A model generated the notes under the pieces. The model was not told the origin of the DNA. It saw nothing but the letters and a program-made list of their open reading frames with translations, and did no database searches. From Leidyana gryllorum EB-2025a (taxonomy: Eukaryota; Apicomplexa): 64,000 nucleotides of DNA. The first letter of the stretch is position 1; each line of letters opens with the position of its first letter. The stretch lies in NCBI GenBank assembly GCA_048772705.1, contig JBLWGC010000224.1:62001-126000 (forward strand). The letters are read 5' to 3'. Shown one piece after another: positions 30,704 through 42,347 of the stretch. A program made the position numbers and the translations under genes.

Positions 30704-33312
30704 CTAAGCTGCGGCAGGAGGAGCGGACACCGCAGCCGCGTTCTCGTTGCCTCGTTTCAGCCTTTTTGCCAATGACAAGATTAAAGGACCCAACACCCCC
30801 GGTCGGTGGGCCGACTTCCATAACTCAGAGTCCTCGTTCAGGTTAATAGCTGGATCGTTGACTACCAGCTCAGCAAACTCTTCCTTTGATAGAGGCTCAT
30901 CGCGCATTAAAGCTTGACCCAGCCCCGAAGAAGCAGATAGTCCGCTCTTGACTACTGGCCGAACAGCCTCGTACACATCCTACCAGCGAGTTGTCGTTTC
31001 TCATATGACCTCATCGCACTTACCCATAGACCATAAACAAAGTCTTCGAACAGTTCGCGGGCCGTCGAGCCTCCTTGTGTGAACAGCGAAAGATATGACT
31101 CGTGCTCGCACGCACGTCGAGAAGCTTCTTCACCCTGATCTGCTGTTGAGTTTGAGACCAACTGCCCATCTTCTTTCTCAGTACAGCTTCCTGCCTCTTC
31201 ACTTTTCCCGTTCGCGTCCGAAGACGGCTCATTAGCGCTTTGCTCCTGACTCATCCACTCCTTGACTTTGGGTTTCAGCTTCTCCAAGAGGGCTGCCCTC
31301 TCCTTTTGTATCAGCAACGGACTCATCTCCGATATCCGGAGCTCCGCCTTCTCAACTCCCGCATTCTCTTGCATGGCATCTGACGATTGTGGGTCCTGCC
31401 CAGTGAGCACTGACTTGCTGCCTGCTGGCGTTTCGTCGGTGGGTCCGGAATTATTGTCTCCACTCGAACAACTAAGTTTCCTGCGCTTTGGGGCGGGTCC
31501 ATTCAAAAAGTCGCGCCACTCAGACTTGGCGTCTACCAACCCTTCTTTCTCGGCATCAAGGAGAAATTGCCTGAACCGTTCGCGAACTTCGCGCTCCTCC
31601 CGATATAGCGTTCGCTTAGCAGTGTGCCGTTTCGAGTCCAGTCGCGCTTGGACATTTCTTTGCCATATGGACAGCACCACAACCGGATGGGCGCGTACAA
31701 AGCCCAGAGACTCCTGCACCATCTTGACTACATCAGCAGCTGGGCTGTTCAGTGGTAAATCCTCTTCTTCGACATCCATCAGAAATTGCACAATCTCATT
31801 ATATCGTTGTTTTGACAGTTTGGCGGACATCTCGTCAGCCGCCAGCTGGGCGGCTTCCTCAAACGCTTCAGCTTTATCCGCAGGCTCCAGCAAATAGAAC
31901 CAATTCTCCCGCTGCGCGCGTTCCTCGAACTCTCTAATCAATGATTACAAAACCGGCCGCCCCCTAAAACATTGTCACTCACTCATATGTGACATCCGGT
32001 GCCATTGGGTAAAGATCGTCTTCGCCGTTTCGCCATTTGCTCAGAAACTCAGCCATGGCGTCCCGTGCTGCCGCTTTCTTGACACGTTGCTGCTCGCGAG
32101 TGCGTTTCTGCAACTGATTCACCAGTTCATTGAACAAGTGTTTGCGTTCGCCGACTGTCAGATGCGGATCGAATACCTTCCACCTGTGCGAAAACAAGAG
32201 TATTAAGACACAAGCAGATTTCTTACACCCGAGACATCAGTCACACACAACCGAGGAGAGGGAGGAGAAATACCCTCCTATCAGTAGCACTACTGCTCAG
32301 CATCCAACAAGACACACAAGACTTACTTGGGATCCGCTTGTAGTATCTTGCCGACATCCTCCCACTTTGCCTTGTACCCTATTCCTCGCCGTTCCAAAAA
32401 GGTCTTAAAAGCTGCACGCGCAGCCGTCTTGCCATCGAACTTGCGTCCGGACCAATCTTCTTCTTCCAATTCTTTAATGTTAGCGATAATGGTCGCCACC
32501 TCTTTAGGTATCTCCCATTCTGATCGTTTGGTATCCAAGTGATGCCAATATGTCTTGTTCCCGCCTTCACCACCTTGATATTCCTGAAACCGAAATATAA
32601 ACGCGGTTGAGGTTGGAAAGGTAAGTGTGTGCCACACGCACACCAAAATGAAGACGGCCAGATCGAAGGCCGTCGACAGGTCGATAAATCGACAACGTTT
32701 AATGGACGACAGACTCACTCACCCTCCAGCTCGTCGAAGTGGCTAATATCCTCTCCATATTCGTCCTCAACTCATCTGGTTTGTCCCATGTTGATTTATT
32801 GGTCTGTAAATAGGGAAAGAGATTGAGCTCGCGGCCGGCCGCCATAGTGACCCACTTTGGTGTTGTGCCAGAAGATACGGCCCTCGTCAGTTTTGAGCTC
32901 TTTCCAGACTGAGGCTGGAGTCGTAGCGGGTGGCTGAGGGACTTCGGCCTCCGACTGGGATGACGTTGGAGCCGTCTGCTGCATCAGCATCGCGCTCATT
33001 GCTGCCAAAACTGCAGGATCCAAAGTCGGAAAAGGACCCGGAAGCAGCCCCGGCTGGTACATCAAGCCGGCGTGACTGTGACCTCCCATCAGGCCCATCA
33101 TCAGTGCGGGATTGGGGATCCCGCCTCCGCCCCCAGCGCCGGGTAAACCCCCGGGCAAACCGCCTGGAAGGACTCCGGGGAGACCGGGAGCGGGAGCGGT
33201 CCCTGGTGGCGGGGGATATGTCGGAGGTGGGCGTAGACCTGCATCAGAAACGTTTACCATTGAGCTCTTGATACTAACCTGCATTGGGGGGGGGACCGGG
33301 TGGAGGTTGCAT
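30704..33312 (-). CDS. PRP40: Prp40-type WW/FF-domain U1 snRNP protein
   Basis: Bridges the 5' splice site and branch point during early spliceosome assembly. Seven exons (33279-33312, 32856-33238, 32723-32803, 32327-32583, 31983-32183, 31024-31933, 30704-30979) sum to 713 residues. A Pro/Gly-rich start (MQPPPGPPP) precedes WW1, VWKELKTDEGRIFWHN + TKTNKSTWDKP, and WW2, SW + YQGGEGGNKTYWHHLDT..EWEIP; both are rebuilt across introns. FF-domain helices follow (AFKTFLERRGIGYKAKWEDV; FLSKWRNGEDDLYP; WFYLLEPADKAEAF). The remainder is charged. The spacing WW-WW-FF(n) is the Prp40 arrangement; TCERG1/CA150 is the alternative but has different WW placement. Introns of 139 and 143 nt exceed the local norm. 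Confidence 0.88.
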
Positions 33313-33358
33313 GATATGCGGAGCCCCTTTACTGATTTTTGGAAGGAGAAAAAAGGAG

Positions 33359-35154
33359 CTACCTGGCGTCGCCTTTGAGGAGTTGCTTAAAATGGGGGCA
33401 GAGCGTTTGGCTGACCGGGGCCTGGTAGTATATATCTGTGTGAAGCAGAAATGAGATGAGTGTGGGAGTGAATGTCTGAAGCTCACCATTAGAGGGGTCG
33501 AACTCAGCTAAACAGCCCAAACAATGGAGATAGCCTAAGGCCTGGGAGCCTGATGGGCAACCGTCCGGTATGTCCACCTTGCAATTACGCGCCCTCGGGG
33601 GTCTGGAGCTTTGAGGAGGCACGACGTCGAAAAGGATTTTGGAGCAGCTCGGAGTGATCTCCTGCCAGCTTAATTGACCGCATAGCAATAGATAGACGCG
33701 AGTCAGGTCTGGGGTGACGGTGAGATCGATATCAGATCTTTCGCATATCGGCATCGTTCCTCCGTGGAGGACTCGAAGCGCAATGCTGATTCGGGTACCA
33801 TATATCTTGGCCAAATCTATGTCATCGATCAAAATGTACCCAAAGTTGTTCTCGACTCGTTTCGACACCACCAGAGCGCCCCACGAGTAAAATTTGACTC
33901 GTTGTACATCAAAACCTCCGAGGGTGAGCTCTTTGCCGATTCGCGTACTTTGAGAACTGTATTTGAATGCAGGACTCATTGTAGGGTGGTAACAACACCA
34001 GTCCACACGCTTCTCGTCCCGGATGGAGCTGAGCCACCCGTTTGTCACGATAGTTTGTATGCGTGGATCTGCCCAGGGTTTGAATCGGACCTGGGGATTT
34101 AGCTCCAGTTCTATAGCTAAGTTGGTGGAGAGCCAGATAATCTCTCGTCGAATTTCATCATGAAGTATCGAGGCCATGCAGGGATAATCATTGGGTAGTC
34201 TTGGATCGGATGCCGCCTTTGGGAAAGAGCAATTGGGAGGGAGAGTGTATGCGTGAACATTAGGCCAGTCATCATGAGAGAGGTACAAAGTGGTCTCGAG
34301 AAGGCATTCTTTTCCATCAGGCTTTCTCTTATTCACCACGAGGGCGTACTCCCCTAATTGCCAACTTCTCAACTCACTTTTCACATTGCTTTGCAGTTCA
34401 GCGATCAGGTGGACGAGATGCCTCTCCCGATCCGGGCTCAGAGGCTGAGCAGTAACTACTGGGGCGGGCAGCTCATCGTCCGCCAATTGAATTGCTACGG
34501 GTCGGGGATGTAACAGCGGTGCCGTCTTGCACTCCGTTGCATAAAAGGCGATCAGGTCAGTCCACCGAGTTCGAGTCCAAAGCCGTGTGGGCAGCGCGAG
34601 GTCTTTCCGAGGTAACTTCCAGGTGATTAATTCAGTCAACAATTGCTCATACCGCCCACACACTTCCGTCCAGGAGCAGTTGTTGAGTGGTTTGCGCCCA
34701 CACAGGTGGTCTAAGAGTAGTTGAAATCGCTCCTGAGAGCAATTGGGCACAATGACGGACCCAGAATCTTCGTCACGTTGACACAGTTCCCCATTAGGTG
34801 TGAAACCGTCCAGTAGTGTACACAAATGACTTTGTTGGAATGATGGCGTCGTCCGCACATAACTCGGTATGATCATCTCCACACCGTCCACCACCACAGG
34901 AGTGCCATCCGTCGAAGTCAATGCAGTCGGAGTAGGAGGGTCTCGGTCCACCAGACTCTCTGCGGACACTCGAAAATCTCCAGTGCCTCCGCCCCCGCCA
35001 CCACCGCTACCGCCTGCAATACACGCCTGCCTCCCTGACCACAGTTGTGCGACCGACCTGAAAATTGAGTCGTAGACTGTGGATCCCAGGCTACGAGGTC
35101 GTCAGTCTGAACTATCTCGCTATCGCTCATCGTGGAGCCCTGGCGACGAATCAT
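33359..35154 (-). CDS. Large protein of unknown function (about 560 aa)
   Basis: At least three exons: a first ending QSTTQFS (donor near 35056), a long central one, and a last joined by a 51-nt in-frame intron (about 33434-33484). The joint yields FDPSNDIYYQAPVSQTLCPH. A poly-Gly linker follows the N-terminus. The central 450 residues are well-formed mixed alpha/beta with conserved-looking Trp/Cys positions (NNCSWTEVCGRYEQLL, KRVDWCCYHPTMSPAFKY). The C-terminal LHCLGC..LCPH resembles a small zinc site. I recognise no family. The start could be 35154 (MIRRQGS) or 35127 (MSDSEI). It is divergent from Rpt1. Confidence 0.62.
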
Positions 35155-35219
35155 GGCTTCTGCCCGCGACAGAAGCCTTGAGGAATTTTGGGTAGCTTTT
35201 TGGAACGCACATGGGTGTC
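35155..35219. promoter_or_regulatory. 65-bp divergent promoter with two A-run cores
   Basis: Space between the unknown gene (start 35154) and Rpt1 (start 35220). It contains AATTTTGGG and GCTTTTTGGAACG, i.e. CCCAAAATT and CCAAAAAGC on the other strand. These resemble the A-run cores of the much shorter divergent spaces. Confidence 0.4.
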
Positions 35220-37082
35220 ATGGATAAGACCAATCAAGAAGCTGACAAACTGCCGGGGGAAGACGTCAAAGTCTATGTAAGGACTTGTCGCCATCTCCCA
35301 TTCTCCATCCACCCACCTCCAGGAGCTGGGACCGTACCACTTGGTCTGCAAAACACTAGATGAGGACATCAAGCGCATTGCCGATGAGGTAAACAAGCTC
35401 TCCGGTGTCCGCGAGACTGAGACGGGTGCGTCCACTGAACTATAATTCTCAATACATCACTCACCCTCACATTGCAGGATTGGCACCACCTTCCAATTGG
35501 GACATCCAAGCCGATAGACAAGCTTTATCGGAGTCCCATGGGTTGCAGATTGCAACCTGCACCAAGATAATGGATGCAGATACCGACGAACCCAAGTATG
35601 TTATCAACATTAAGCAAACTGCCAAGTTCGTTGTGGTAAGCTGCCTGCTCATAACTCTCTCTCATCCACTTAACTCTCAGGGCCTGGGCGACAAAGTGGC
35701 ACCAACTGATGTTGAAGAGGGTAGTCGTGTAGGGTAAGCTCGCTCTCTCCTCCCTTGTTGACACATACCCCTCGCGCAGAGTTGACAAGCAAAAGTATAA
35801 GATTCAGATAGCCTTACCGCAGCAAATCGACTCATCCGTCTCCATGATGACTGTCGAGGAGGTGGGTCCAATATGCGTACACCCCCTGACAAGTCGATCT
35901 CTCTCTTCAGAAACCTGACGTCACCTACGCCGATATCGGCGGCTGCAAAGAACAGCTGGAAAGATTGAGAGAAGTCGTCGAGTTGCCGTTATTGCATCCC
36001 GAACGTTTTGTGTCTCTGGGTATCGACCCGCCCAAAGGCGTCCTGTGCTACGGACCCCCGGGCACGGGTAAGACCCTCACCGCTCGAGCGGTTGCTAACA
36101 GGACTGACGCCTGCTTCATCTGTGTTATCGGATCGGAATTGGTCCAAAAGTGAGTTGGCCTCAGCTGTCACAGTCTCCATCACAACCCTACAGATATGTC
36201 GGCGAGGGGGCGAGAATGGTACGCGACTTATTTCAACTCGCGCGGTCCAAACGAGCCTGTATCCTCTTCATTGATGAGGTCGATGCCATCGGAGGCTCTC
36301 GAGGAGACGAGGGAGCTCACGGAGACAACGAAGTCCAGCGTACAATGCTTGGTACGTTCTAATTGGTGTGCGTCTTTCAAGGCGAGCGCCTCTTTGCAGA
36401 AATTGTAAACCAACTTGATGGTTTCGACGCTCGCGGAAACATCAAGGTTTTGATGGCTACAAATCGACCGGACACTTTGGATCCCGCTCTCACTCGCCCT
36501 GGACGATTGGACAGAAAAGTGGAATTCGGATTGCCTGATCTCGAAGGACGAGCCCACATTTTCCGGATCCACGCCCGTACCATGAACATGGAGAGGTAAG
36601 TATCTGGTTCTGGGCACTGCCAGTGCGTGTTGCCTCGAGATTTCCTACTGTGTTCGGTGTGCGTTCTGTATGTCGGAGACGCCTTCGTATGCTGAGTGTA
36701 TCTGGGCGGAGAAGCTCTTGTTTGTATTCGTGGATGACTTGCTACTGCCTTTGTGGTGTGTTTGCGCCCACGCTTTCGTAACATATATCAATGGCGCTGA
36801 TCTGTAATGACAATGGATGCTCCTTATGCAGGAACATTCGATTTGAACTCCTGGCTCGTCTGTGTCCGAACTGTACAGGTGCTGATATTCGGTCAGTGTG
36901 CACAGAAGCGGGAATGTACGCCATCAGAGCTCGAAGAAAGGTGAGCATACAATCTGCTGAGGCACACCAATCGATTTTGTGGGCAGAAAATCACCGAGAA
37001 GGACATCATCGATGCTATTGGCAAGGTGATCAATGGGTACAAAAAGTTCTCAGCGACCCCCAAGTATTTGATATACAACTAG
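35220..37082 (+). CDS. RPT1: 26S proteasome AAA-ATPase subunit Rpt1
   Basis: One of six ATPases in the base of the 19S regulatory particle that unfold substrates into the 20S core. Ten exons (35220-35276, 35323-35425, 35478-35635, 35681-35733, 35780-35861, 35911-36149, 36194-36351, 36400-36595, 36832-36940, 36987-37082) sum to 416 residues. Coiled-coil N-terminus ([14 protein letters not shown]); OB region with [10 protein letters not shown]; Walker A GPPGTGKT; Walker [12 protein letters not shown]; second region of homology [18 protein letters not shown]. The C-terminus KYLIYN matches the Rpt1 end. Sequence is near-identical to human PSMC2 in the ATPase core. Most introns are 44-52 nt, but the eighth is 236 nt. 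Confidence 0.97.
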
Positions 37083-37180
37083 ATGTTGCGCGTCATGGCA
37101 CGAACCGACAGTTATATAATCAGTCATTTAGCAATTTTTGGAGGAGGTGGGATAGGTTTTAATGATCACGAGGGCGGAGA

Positions 37181-38455
37181 ATGTTGGAGCGATGTGTGCC
37201 CTGGACCACTGGGGTTGAGAAGGTTGCTGTGACCTCCTATGCATGGCCTATGAATCCACCAAATCTTATTCGTTCCACCCCCCTCAGACCCGGGGACAAT
37301 TCGGAGCCCCCTCGTCCCGATGTATCCACCCTTCCTCCTCCGCGTCTGGACCAGTGCGTTCTCAGAGGGCGAGGCGCAACAGCGGCTGCTCGGCCGAGCA
37401 CCCCGTTGCGGCTTGTATCTCCTCCAAGTGTTTCGACCGCGGCTGCCCATCCGCGCTTGTCCTTCGCTAGAGTGAGGACTCCGCTAATGCGACAAGCGCC
37501 TGCCCCCCCCAATTTGACCTCATACACGGTCACACCATGTGAAAGCTCAACAGCCACCACAGTACATCCATCACTTCCTCCCCGGCCGACTGTGTCCCCC
37601 AACATGGGACCGAATAGGAGTCCCTACTTGGGTCCAGCATTGCGCGACTCGCGTGTACATGTGCTGGCTGGGTCGTCGTCAGTGATCCCTGCGCCACAGT
37701 CAGTGACCTATGGGAATGTCCAACAAGCACAACCATTGTCAATGGGTCCCCCAGAGCCATCAACAACAACAACACAGTCTCAACATCACCAAAAGCCCGT
37801 ACATAAGCGGGTGCGTGAGTGGTCTGCTGAGTTATGCGACATTAGGCGGAAACAGCTTGAATTAGCACGTGAAGAGAATGCTGTGCTGCAGCATGAACTG
37901 GATCGATGTCGATCAGCGCTGCAAGAGAAGGAACAACGGCTCAAGTCTGTTGAGCATTCCCTAGATCTATTTGGAGATATCCTGGTTATGTGGCTGCAAA
38001 CGCTATCAGAGGGAGAAAGCAAGAAGGTCTTGAACACTCTGATGAATCTGCTTGTGACTACAGATGCGGCCCAGCACGGAGGCGTGAAGTCTAATGCAGC
38101 AGTCATCCCTGCCGCCGTCTCCTCGGAGCCGCTCTCTCAGTAAGGTCTTGGGAGTGTTTGAATTTTGCTCGTTCCCTCCGACAGGGAAGCTACTACAAAA
38201 TGCAAGGAGCACGAGAATCTCTTAGTCAAAGAGAAGCTGGAAAGGGCATCGGCCGAGCTGGAAAAGCGATCGTCGGCTCGATCTTCCTCGAATCCCCCCC
38301 ACCCTCCGCCACCACCTCCTCCTCCTCAATCACAGGCCCCGCCGAAGAAAAGTGCGTCTCTAGGCATGAAAGTTCCTCCACTGAGGCTAGATTCAGTCGG
38401 TAGTGGCATGTGGATGGGGGGCAGACAAACGGCGGGTGAGGTATACGCAGAGTAA
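37181..38455 (+). CDS. Proline-rich protein with central coiled coil, unknown
   Basis: Two exons, 37181-38139 and 38185-38455, joined by a 45-nt intron. The first 200 residues are disordered and rich in Pro, Ser and Thr. A coiled coil (about residues 205-265, ELARE..LQHELDRCRSALQEKEQ) is followed by a helical stretch. After the intron comes a short Lys/Glu coiled coil and a poly-Pro run before the C-terminus. It is not a bZIP: no basic region aligned with the leucines. The start at 37181 is the first ATG after Rpt1; an internal Met (MNPPNLIRS) is possible. Function unknown; a scaffold or actin-profilin partner would be a guess from poly-Pro alone. Confidence 0.62.
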
Positions 38456-38559
38456 CATTGGTGTGAAACACACAGTAATACTTTGAGTGCGAGAGATCTA
38501 TTATAGGGCGTTTTTTGTTCTCTCTTGAATACATTACACTGACTGACTCGCTATTCACA

Positions 38560-40758
38560 ATGCAACAGCCTGAACTAGAATGCCTCTGGCGGTCTCTCTG
38601 TGCCACTCCCTATGTGGTGCCCAGTGCTCGAATCTATCGTTCGGGAGACGGATTTGTGGAGTACTCGATACCCTCCAGTCACTTGAAGACGTCCGTACAC
38701 GTTCGAACCCAGTTTGCCCAGCGCGAAGGTAACTATGAAGTGGTTGACCGGACGGTATCTCCGAAGAAGTCAATACACTCCATTGATCGCCGCTGGCACT
38801 TCAATGGCGATGACGAGTCGGAGAAGTGGACCGTTTTGACTCCGGAAGGGAAGTTACTCGCTTTGCCCTCCAAGCTTCACGAGCGCGTACATCAGTCCCA
38901 GAGATATTCAGTGTGGAAGTCTGAGTGTTGCGTATATTTGGCTGAAGCTGTGGTGGAAAAGGCTGAATGGCCAACTGCTGCCGCCGCCGCCGAAAAAGAT
39001 GATCAGCAGCAGGCGAAAGCTGACCCCTTTGACTATGTCAAGGTACATAACACCTTCGGAGAGCAACTGACGGAAGTGAAATGGCCCAAGGCCTTTGTTG
39101 TCATCGCTAAGAGCGGGAAAGTCCTCGAGGTTCCAGGATTGTTGGACGATGAAATTGTACGCGACGCATGTATTGTGCGCGTGGACAACCACCATGCCAC
39201 CATTATGCGTATAGTTCAACGCGTCGGTGGAGAGCCTCGTCTGGGTCTCATCTACTGTATGAATCGTCCAACCATCCTTGAATTGATCGAGATGAATCTC
39301 GATTCTGGGGAGCTTCTGCGAAGGAGTGGGCGTGTTGGGGGTCTCTGGTACTCTGTGACCGCCTTCGGAGGTAAAGGATACAGTCTGTCCGCAAGCTCAA
39401 CTGGGATGCACTCATCCGCCGTCCAATTACACTCTGTGACCCCTTGGCTCAGTATGCAAGGCATGCGTTGCTCGCTGATAAGTTTAATTCCAAAGAAGAC
39501 GAGACCCGATGGGATGAGCAACGAGGCTACTTTGTACGCACAAGGGAGCCATATTCATGGCCCGATGGCCCGCGGCGAGAGTTCCATCGGGATAATTGAT
39601 ACCGTTGAGAACCAACGGCGTCGAAGCGTATTGGTGGACTTCGCTACGGAGCCACCATCTCTCTTAACCCCCAGCGAAGATTTGGGGTACATCCTCGATC
39701 TCTGCGAGGTTACAATGAAGACCGTGACAAGTCCCGACGATGAGCGAAGATTCATCGCTTTGAAGAGTATAGAAGAGGGCTTACGGCCAGGTTACGTGAC
39801 GTGGCTGCGTACCCGTGGAGGCGAAGTGAGACCGTGTCAAAACTCCTCACATTTGCGTATCGGAGTCTTCCCCGAGTGCATACAACCTCAACCTATTATT
39901 GAGGTACGAGATCGCTACTGGGTGGCTCATTGGGGGAAGCGCGATGTGGAAAGAGTGGGGCTGTTCTTGCACGGAGGCCCCTCGTCAGTAGCGGCCCTGC
40001 CGATGCCTCCTCGCATTGAGATGGCTCTGAGAGGCATGAAATTAGATCTGATTATCGTGGCCAACTACATCGGCTCTCTCGGTATTGGAGTGGACCCTCA
40101 GTCTCTGATGGGCCGATGTGGTCATCTCGATGTTGAAGATTGCTATCGGGCTTTCAAGTTGGGGGTCACAGAGTTCGCTCAGCATCGGGACGTCCTCGCT
40201 GCTGAAGATTTGTGCCCCGAAGACTTCCTCTCCACCTTCGAAGGCCGATATCCTGAAGTGGTGGTGATCGGAGGAAGCCACGGCGGGTTCCTGGGAGCTC
40301 ATTTGATTGGACAGTATCCCAAGTTGTTCAAAGTTGCTGTACTCTGCAACCCTGTGATTGATATAAGCGCTGGTGTGCGCAGCACTGACATTCCGGACAT
40401 TCTGGAGTATGAAGTGGACGGTGAGACCGATCTGCGGACTCCCGGACCAGTCAAGTTTGCGCAACCTCGCTTCGACGAGTCAGTCGAAATACAGTGGAAA
40501 GCGAGCCCACTGCGTCATGTTGCGAATGTGAGGGCCTCTGTGTGCCTTCTATTGGGCGGTGAAGATCGTCGAGTCCACGAGTCCCAAGGCATCTGTTATT
40601 TCCGAGCCTTGAAGGCTTGTGGTGTCGACGCACAGCTCTATTACTACCCAGAATCGTGCCATCCACTAGAGCGCCCTGATCACAGTGAACACTCCGAAGT
40701 GAAAGGAGCAATGTTTGTGAACGAACGTTTCACAGAGAAGGATACTTTCGAAATGTGA
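38560..40758 (+). CDS. Acylaminoacyl-peptidase (prolyl oligopeptidase family, S9C)
   Basis: Cytosolic serine peptidase releasing N-acyl amino acids from peptides. Intronless, 732 residues, the same length as human APEH. The N-terminal part is the beta-propeller and the C-terminal third is the alpha/beta hydrolase. The catalytic Ser sits in GGSHGGF near residue 573 and is followed by LIGQYPKLFKVAVLCNPVID, matching APEH. The Asp is in LLLGGEDRRV (about 668) and the His in PESCHPL (about 702). The segment STDIPD after the nucleophile is APEH-specific rather than prolyl-oligopeptidase-like. The start at 38560 fits the human length; a slightly longer non-ATG frame is ignored. Confidence 0.9.
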   Translation: MQQPELECLWRSLCATPYVVPSARIYRSGDGFVEYSIPSSHLKTSVHVRTQFAQREGNYEVVDRTVSPKKSIHSIDRRWHFNGDDESEKWTVLTPEGKLLALPSKLHERVHQSQRYSVWKSECCVYLAEAVVEKAEWPTAAAAAEKDDQQQAKADPFDYVKVHNTFGEQLTEVKWPKAFVVIAKSGKVLEVPGLLDDEIVRDACIVRVDNHHATIMRIVQRVGGEPRLGLIYCMNRPTILELIEMNLDSGELLRRSGRVGGLWYSVTAFGGKGYSLSASSTGMHSSAVQLHSVTPWLSMQGMRCSLISLIPKKTRPDGMSNEATLYAQGSHIHGPMARGESSIGIIDTVENQRRRSVLVDFATEPPSLLTPSEDLGYILDLCEVTMKTVTSPDDERRFIALKSIEEGLRPGYVTWLRTRGGEVRPCQNSSHLRIGVFPECIQPQPIIEVRDRYWVAHWGKRDVERVGLFLHGGPSSVAALPMPPRIEMALRGMKLDLIIVANYIGSLGIGVDPQSLMGRCGHLDVEDCYRAFKLGVTEFAQHRDVLAAEDLCPEDFLSTFEGRYPEVVVIGGSHGGFLGAHLIGQYPKLFKVAVLCNPVIDISAGVRSTDIPDILEYEVDGETDLRTPGPVKFAQPRFDESVEIQWKASPLRHVANVRASVCLLLGGEDRRVHESQGICYFRALKACGVDAQLYYYPESCHPLERPDHSEHSEVKGAMFVNERFTEKDTFEM

Positions 40759-40838
40759 ACCAACGTTTCACGCGCTGTCGATGATTAATTAGTCTGCCTG
40801 TGACAATATAAAACATTTTATTCTGCTTCCCCAATCCC

Positions 40839-42347
40839 TCATTGCTCTTCTCCCTCCGATTCCTCCTCTGCCGAGTCTTCCATGTCTGATCCGTCACTCT
40901 CAAATGGAACGGAAGCCATCCGCTGCCTCTCTTCCTGACGAGCTACGGCTGGATCTCCTCCAATTGTTGGAAACACCTCCTGCTTGAAGGCACGCGGACA
41001 CACAGTGTTAGGAAGGAAATGATGTCCAAACCACGATTGAACAGTTATGGCAATGCGTCGCGAGTTGTCCAATCCGAAAATCTCAACAAGCTGATTCACC
41101 ACGGACACTTGCAACTCAGCATGAAGAGTCTCCCAGCGGTCTGTCACATGCCGAACGCGAGTCGGAAGTATCCCAACTCGGAGATTCCGAACCTCGATGC
41201 CTCCGTGTTTCAGCAAGTAACTCAACAGTGCCATCAACGGTACCATTGTGGGTACAGGGAAGACACAGCTGAGATTGTCTATCACTACTCGCCAGGGTGG
41301 CTTGGTTCCGGGACCCATGCCTTCAGTGAATGAAGGCAGACAATGCAGTACAGCCACCATCTCCAGTAACGCAGAGAGCATCACTACGTTCACAATGCGG
41401 AGCCCAGTACATTTTCCGGTAGCCAGCGAGAGCCACAACCTCTCGCTGACATCTGTGGCGTGATACCCCAGACAATCTTGAGAGAAAATAATGTTTGGTA
41501 TATCGAGTAAACTCTCAAACTTCTCGTCAACGTTGCATTCTGGCAGTCTGGAGAACTCGTCGAGTTCAAGACTCTTTAGACTCGGCAACCCCCCATTCGC
41601 CTTCATCGCAGCGACTATATCCAGGTACAGTTCAACGCCTTCCGGATCGATCGGACAAGCAAAAGATAGCTCAGTCAAATGTGGCCACTTGTACTCTTCC
41701 ATCACACTCACCCAATCAACCACGTTCACCTGAAGCTCGTCATCCTGAGAGTCCAGGTAGTTTGGCGCGGAATAAGAGGTGTCAGGCGGCCCTTGACTAT
41801 GGAAACGACGTATCGTATTCCGAGATTGACACAGAATGTGCGCGATTGTACTCATTGTCAAATTGGGACCGCTATATACCAATTCATGAGAAGCATTTAC
41901 TGACGTTACCACTTCAGAACTCTCATCGGTCACCGATAATTCTGCACAGCCTCGACGCACGATCGAAGGCGAAATGGACCTTGTGCTGACAAATGCGTGT
42001 CTCTCACACTTGAAAGACTCCAAACATCTCAGTGATCGCTTGATCACATTGTGAAGCTGCTTGGCAGGTGTAGTAAGAGGTCGCTCCCACAATAAAGTAC
42101 GAACTTCATCACTGAAGTCCAAGTGTCTGATGATAAATTTATCGATAACAAAAGCATTGAAAGTTCTTGATACCCCACGCCACCGCCAGGCTTGCTTCAA
42201 TTCCAAGAAGTCGGCAATTTGTTGCAAACACACTGTCGGGTAATGCATCACTTTTTTCCCAAAAAGATCTTCCACGTGTCCGAGCCCATCGAGAACGGCA
42301 ATCCTTGTGTTATTGGGTCGCATTCCGCCCTCATGGGGAATAGCCAC
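40839..42347 (-). CDS. F-box-like/leucine-rich protein with acidic tail
   Basis: Single exon, 502 residues from the ATG at 42347. An F-box-like helix pair follows (PTVCLQQIADFLELKQAWRW, then VSRTFNAFVIDKF). Irregular leucine-rich segments come next (LPSLKSLELDEF, VRNLRVGILP), and the protein ends in an acidic tail (SDGSDMEDSAEEESEGEE). F-box plus LRR suggests a substrate adaptor for an SCF ubiquitin ligase, but the match is weak. A second candidate start, ATG at 42246-42248 (MHYPTV), puts the F-box at the very N-terminus and makes the gene overlap its upstream neighbour by one base instead of 100. Confidence 0.55.
   Translation of the reverse strand: MAIPHEGGMRPNNTRIAVLDGLGHVEDLFGKKVMHYPTVCLQQIADFLELKQAWRWRGVSRTFNAFVIDKFIIRHLDFSDEVRTLLWERPLTTPAKQLHNVIKRSLRCLESFKCERHAFVSTRSISPSIVRRGCAELSVTDESSEVVTSVNASHELVYSGPNLTMSTIAHILCQSRNTIRRFHSQGPPDTSYSAPNYLDSQDDELQVNVVDWVSVMEEYKWPHLTELSFACPIDPEGVELYLDIVAAMKANGGLPSLKSLELDEFSRLPECNVDEKFESLLDIPNIIFSQDCLGYHATDVSERLWLSLATGKCTGLRIVNVVMLSALLEMVAVLHCLPSFTEGMGPGTKPPWRVVIDNLSCVFPVPTMVPLMALLSYLLKHGGIEVRNLRVGILPTRVRHVTDRWETLHAELQVSVVNQLVEIFGLDNSRRIAITVQSWFGHHFLPNTVCPRAFKQEVFPTIGGDPAVARQEERQRMASVPFESDGSDMEDSAEEESEGEEQ

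Noticed and set aside
30554-30775. Short plus-strand frame after the KH gene
   Set aside because: It overlaps the Prp40 3' exon on the other strand, has low-complexity composition and shows no splice or family support.
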